64,000 bases of DNA. Origin: Chersky-840 sp963794615. Lineage in GTDB: Bacteria > Actinomycetota > Acidimicrobiia > Acidimicrobiales > UBA8190. The notes below the pieces were generated by a model, which had not been told where the DNA came from, searched no databases, and worked only from the letters and a program-made list of their open reading frames with translations. The translations under genes and the position numbers were made by a program. This document shows positions 61,036-64,000 of this stretch, one piece after another. The number at the start of each line of letters is the position of its first letter. Positions within the stretch are counted from its first letter, which is position 1. The stretch spans positions 62,001-126,000 of the forward strand of contig CAWCEP010000009.1 of the NCBI GenBank assembly GCA_963794615.1, written 5' to 3'.

Positions 61036-62400
61036 ATGGACCCGCAGCCCGAGCGGCTTGCCCTGGTGGAGCAACCCGAACCGCTGTCCATCGCGGCGCT
61101 CTACCGCCAGGTGCAGGCGGCAGTAGCAGCCTCATTCCCTCGGGGCCATCTCCAGTGGGTGCGAGGCGAGATCCAGAGCATCTCCGACCGCACCGGTCAC
61201 TGCTACATGGACCTCGTCGATCCCGACGCCGTCCGAGGTCGGGACACCCCGGTGCTCAAGGTCAATTGCTGGGGGCGGACCTGGGGACCACTCAAGGCGA
61301 CGCTCGGTCGTCAGGGAATCATCCTGGAGCCCGGCGCGGTGGTGTGCCTGCGAGGCAGGGTCGAGTTCTACCCTCCGAAGGGCCAGGTCAATTTCATCGC
61401 CACCGACGTCGACGTCACAGCCCTGCTCGGACGACTGGCGGCGCGGCGAGCTGCGCTGCTCCACACCCTCGAAACCGAAGGGCTCCTGCGACAAAACCAG
61501 GCCTTGACCGTACCCACCGTTCCCCTGCGCATCGGCCTGGTCGCCAGCCCGGGCACCGAGGGCCACAACGACTTCGTCGGCCAACTCCATCGATCTGATG
61601 TCGCCTTCGCCGTGGTTCTGTTCAAGGCCAATGTCCAGGGAGCCGGGGCGCCGGCGTCGATTGCCAGGGCCCTGCGCGCCTTGGCCGGATCCAACTGCGA
61701 TGTCGGCGTCCTGGTGCGTGGCGGTGGATCCAAAGGTGATCTGGCTGCCTTCGACGCCGAGCCCGTCGCCCGTGCCATCGCCTCCTTGCCGATTCCCCTG
61801 TGGACCGGGATCGGGCACACCGGGGACCGCTCCGTGGCCGACATCGTCGCCAACAACGCATTCGTGACCCCCACGGCGTGCGCGCAGGAGCTGGTCCGTC
61901 GGGTGCTGGAGTACTGGGAGTCGGTGGCGAGCTCCGCGGCGCGCCTCGGGCGTCGCGCCGCAGGCGCGTTGGAGGCTGCGTCGTCGCGCGACGCGGCGGC
62001 GCGACGCCGGCTCGGCACGGCCACGCGCCATCAGCTTTCACGGCATACCGAACGTCTGGAGCGCCGAGGGGCGCAGATCTCCACCAACGCGCGCCGGCAG
62101 CTCGACATCGCCGGCGACTCCGTGCAGCGGCGGACGGCTCGGATCGGCCCGCGCGCCGTGAGCGTCCTCGACCGCCACCAAGACCGCAATGAGACGTGGC
62201 GACGGCTGCTGGCGGCCTACGACATCGAGCGCCAACTCGAGCGGGGGTACACCATCACGTCGCGACCCGACGGCAGCCTGGTGCGTTCGGTGGCGGAGCT
62301 CGATGACGGATCCGCGCTGATCACGAGGTTCGCGGACGGACGGGCGAGCTCGATCGTCGACGGCACAGAATCCGGGTCCCCGACGGAAGGGCGGCAATGA
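61036..62400 (+). CDS. xseA: Exodeoxyribonuclease VII large subunit
   Basis: 454 residues. An N-terminal OB-fold (LSIAALYRQVQAAVAASFPRGHLQWVRGEIQSIS...GHCYMDLVD) is followed by the catalytic domain with RIGLVASPGTEGHNDFVGQL, VGVLVRGGGSKGDLAAFDAEPVARAIASLPIPLWTGIGHTGDRSVADIVANNAFVTPTACAQEL and a long coiled-coil C-terminus. It cuts single-stranded DNA to oligonucleotides with the small subunit encoded next (ATGA overlap). A longer in-frame reading from 60472 runs antisense through rnpB and is rejected. Confidence 0.96.
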   Translation: MDPQPERLALVEQPEPLSIAALYRQVQAAVAASFPRGHLQWVRGEIQSISDRTGHCYMDLVDPDAVRGRDTPVLKVNCWGRTWGPLKATLGRQGIILEPGAVVCLRGRVEFYPPKGQVNFIATDVDVTALLGRLAARRAALLHTLETEGLLRQNQALTVPTVPLRIGLVASPGTEGHNDFVGQLHRSDVAFAVVLFKANVQGAGAPASIARALRALAGSNCDVGVLVRGGGSKGDLAAFDAEPVARAIASLPIPLWTGIGHTGDRSVADIVANNAFVTPTACAQELVRRVLEYWESVASSAARLGRRAAGALEAASSRDAAARRRLGTATRHQLSRHTERLERRGAQISTNARRQLDIAGDSVQRRTARIGPRAVSVLDRHQDRNETWRRLLAAYDIERQLERGYTITSRPDGSLVRSVAELDDGSALITRFADGRASSIVDGTESGSPTEGRQ

Positions 62401-62756
62401 GCGCGCCAGGTGATGACACCACCTCGCACGACGAGCCGGTGGGGGAGCTGAGCTATATGGCAGCGAGCCGCGAACTCGACGAGATCGTCGAGTTCTTCGA
62501 GAAGAGCGAAGTCGACGTCGATCAGCTCGTGACACGGCTGGAACGCGCCACCGCCATCGTCGACGAGCTCGACCGACGGATCCGACGCACGCGTGCCCAG
62601 GTGGAGGAGCTCGTCCCGAAGCTCGAGGCGGCGGGTCGGACGGCTGCCTCGGGCACCATCGAGGACGACAACGCCGACGACGCCGTCGATGACGATGTCT
62701 CGTCGATGGCGCCGGTCGAAGGCCGATCGTCGGACGGAGAGACGCTTCCGTTCTGA
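62397..62756 (+). CDS. xseB: Exodeoxyribonuclease VII small subunit
   Basis: 119 residues. SYMAASRELDEIVEFFEKSEVDVDQLVTRLERATAIVDELDRRIRRTRAQVEEL is the small-subunit helical hairpin, where E. coli XseB has EELE.IV..LE. Extra acidic tail of about 45 residues (DDNADDAVDDD) beyond the usual 80. ATG 62397 overlaps the xseA stop. Confidence 0.94.
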   Translation: MSAPGDDTTSHDEPVGELSYMAASRELDEIVEFFEKSEVDVDQLVTRLERATAIVDELDRRIRRTRAQVEELVPKLEAAGRTAASGTIEDDNADDAVDDDVSSMAPVEGRSSDGETLPF

Positions 62757-62771
62757 CGTTCCTCGCGACGG

Positions 62772-64000
62772 TCAGGCCGGTGTCATCTGCACCGGGAGGC
62801 GAACGAGACCCCGGAGCGTGATCGAGTCGCGGTGGGCAATACCGTCCTCGCCGAGCTCCAGGTCCTTGAAACGCGACAGCAGGCGTCCGAAACAGACCTG
62901 TCCCTCGAGCCGGGCCAGGGCCGCCCCGAGGCAGTAGTGGATCCCGCTCCCGAAGCTCATGGGCGGCCCGTCGTCGCGGCCGAGATCGAGGACCTCGGGC
63001 TCGGGGAAGCGGCGCGGATCGCGGTTGGCCGCCCCCAACAGGGTCATCACGAGCTCGCCGGGCGCGATGGGTTGGCCCTCGATCTCGGTGGGGCGAAACG
63101 CCATTCGCCCGTCGAGCTGAACCGGGCTGTCCCATCGCAACAGCTCTTCGACGGCCCGTTGCACCGCGACGGCGTCGTTCACCGAGGCGCGTAGCCGTGC
63201 CAGCTGGTCCGGGTGGCCCAACAGCGCCCACAGCCCGTTGCCGATGAGGTTCGTGGTGGTCTCGAAACCAGCTGCGAAGAGCAGGATGGCGGTGGAGACC
63301 ACTTCGTCCTGGGTGAGCCGGTCCGAGCCGTCGGAGACGGCGATGAGCTCGGACAACAGGTCTTCGGCGGGCTGGCGTCTCCGCTCGGCGATCAGGGTCT
63401 CGAAGTACTGCTCCATCGACACCCGGGCGGCGCGCGCCCCCCGGAGGTCGTCGAGGGTCGAGACGGGCTCGAGGATGCGAGTGGCGGCGCGCACGAGCGA
63501 TTGGAACTGAAGACGGTCCGGGACGGGGACGCCGAGGAGCTCACCGATGACGGCGACGGGGAGGGGGAAGGCGAGCTCGTGCATGATGTCCACGGGCCGG
63601 CCACCGGCGGCGAGCTCGGCCACCGTACCGAGGAGCCCGTCGCACAGCACGACGACGTGAGGACGCAGCGCCTCGACGGTGCTCGGCGTGAAGGCCCGGG
63701 CCACGAGACCACGGAGACGGGTGTGGTCGGGCGGGTTGAGGGTGAGGATCGACTGTCGACGCCCGAAGAACGACAGGAAGTCCTCGGCCTCCTCAGCGGG
63801 GATTCCCCATCGGGCCAGGCGCCCCCGGTCGGTGGTGTCGAGCTCGGTACCCTTGCCGAACTGGGGCGCACGCAGCACCTGTTGGCAGTGGGCGAAGCGC
63901 GTGACGATCCAGTTCCCCATCGTCGAGCGGAACAAGGGGGCATGCTCCCGGATCCGGGCGTAATGCGGATAGGGGTCGGCACGACCCTCGGCCGTGGCGA
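62772..64000 (-). CDS. Cytochrome P450, 5' end beyond window
   Basis: 409 residues visible; the frame is still open at base 64000 (EGRADPYPHYARIREHAPLFRSTMGNWIVTRF), so only the first few residues are missing. I-helix oxygen-binding motif AAGFETTTN, K-helix ExxR in VEELLRWDSP, and the heme loop FGSGIHYCLGAALARLE with the Cys ligand. Soluble bacterial class I type, closest in look to CYP107-like enzymes. Redox partners are not in the window. It is convergent with xseB. Confidence 0.94.
   Translation of the reverse strand, partial: ATAEGRADPYPHYARIREHAPLFRSTMGNWIVTRFAHCQQVLRAPQFGKGTELDTTDRGRLARWGIPAEEAEDFLSFFGRRQSILTLNPPDHTRLRGLVARAFTPSTVEALRPHVVVLCDGLLGTVAELAAGGRPVDIMHELAFPLPVAVIGELLGVPVPDRLQFQSLVRAATRILEPVSTLDDLRGARAARVSMEQYFETLIAERRRQPAEDLLSELIAVSDGSDRLTQDEVVSTAILLFAAGFETTTNLIGNGLWALLGHPDQLARLRASVNDAVAVQRAVEELLRWDSPVQLDGRMAFRPTEIEGQPIAPGELVMTLLGAANRDPRRFPEPEVLDLGRDDGPPMSFGSGIHYCLGAALARLEGQVCFGRLLSRFKDLELGEDGIAHRDSITLRGLVRLPVQMTPA

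Overview
The DNA is GC-rich with strongly GC-biased codon use, frequent GTG/TTG starts and many 4-bp ATGA/GTGA gene overlaps. It also carries a secreted protein built from GYWL...DGGVF.FGDA repeats, which I associate with Acidimicrobiia, and a class A RNase P RNA next to xseA-xseB. Together these suggest a free-living actinobacterium, most likely an Acidimicrobiia-type soil or aquatic organism. That placement is inference, because no rRNA or ribosomal protein gene is present.

Layout. (1) 0-5.9 kb: the end of a zinc-ribbon protein gene, a histidine phosphatase, a sulfatase, a TetR/haloalkane dehalogenase pair with a perfect 19-bp operator, and a quinone oxidoreductase. (2) 5.4-17.4 kb: a nitrogen catabolism locus that looks devoted to putrescine/GABA-type amines. 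It holds an Lrp/AsnC regulator, three class III aminotransferases (one GabT), a PuuB-like FAD oxidase, an APC permease, a saccharopine-dehydrogenase-like protein and an aminobutyraldehyde-type dehydrogenase. The inferred route is amine import, oxidation or transamination to an aldehyde, oxidation to GABA, and transamination to succinate semialdehyde. (3) 17.4-25.2 kb: an overlapping SDR/queA-like/SufR-like operon under an AT-rich palindrome, an ArsR regulator, a DMT transporter, an MFS-cNMP fusion and a WYL regulator. (4) 25.4-37.9 kb: small enzymes, three exported glycoside-hydrolase-like proteins (GH26-like, GH114-like, DUF4185-like), a zinc-finger response regulator, a TetR-controlled ABC exporter and the repeat protein. 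(5) 37.9-49.7 kb: SDR/DUF1330 genes divergent from a TetR gene with a palindromic operator, an aldehyde dehydrogenase, a dimethylformamidase-like protein and a PHM-like copper monooxygenase lipoprotein. (6) 49.9-60.4 kb: accessory DNA with a cyclase/ATPase giant regulator, an ankyrin protein, an IS3-family element that has cut off the front of a secreted beta-propeller gene, and several partial genes. (7) 60.5-64 kb: rnpB (minus strand), xseA, xseB and a cytochrome P450 running off the window.

More than a dozen otherwise well-conserved genes switch reading frame once or more. Several of these switches lie at short homopolymers, mostly C or G. This looks more like sequence error than gene decay, so affected genes are listed over their full span with the switch position given. 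No tRNA, rRNA or CRISPR array was seen.
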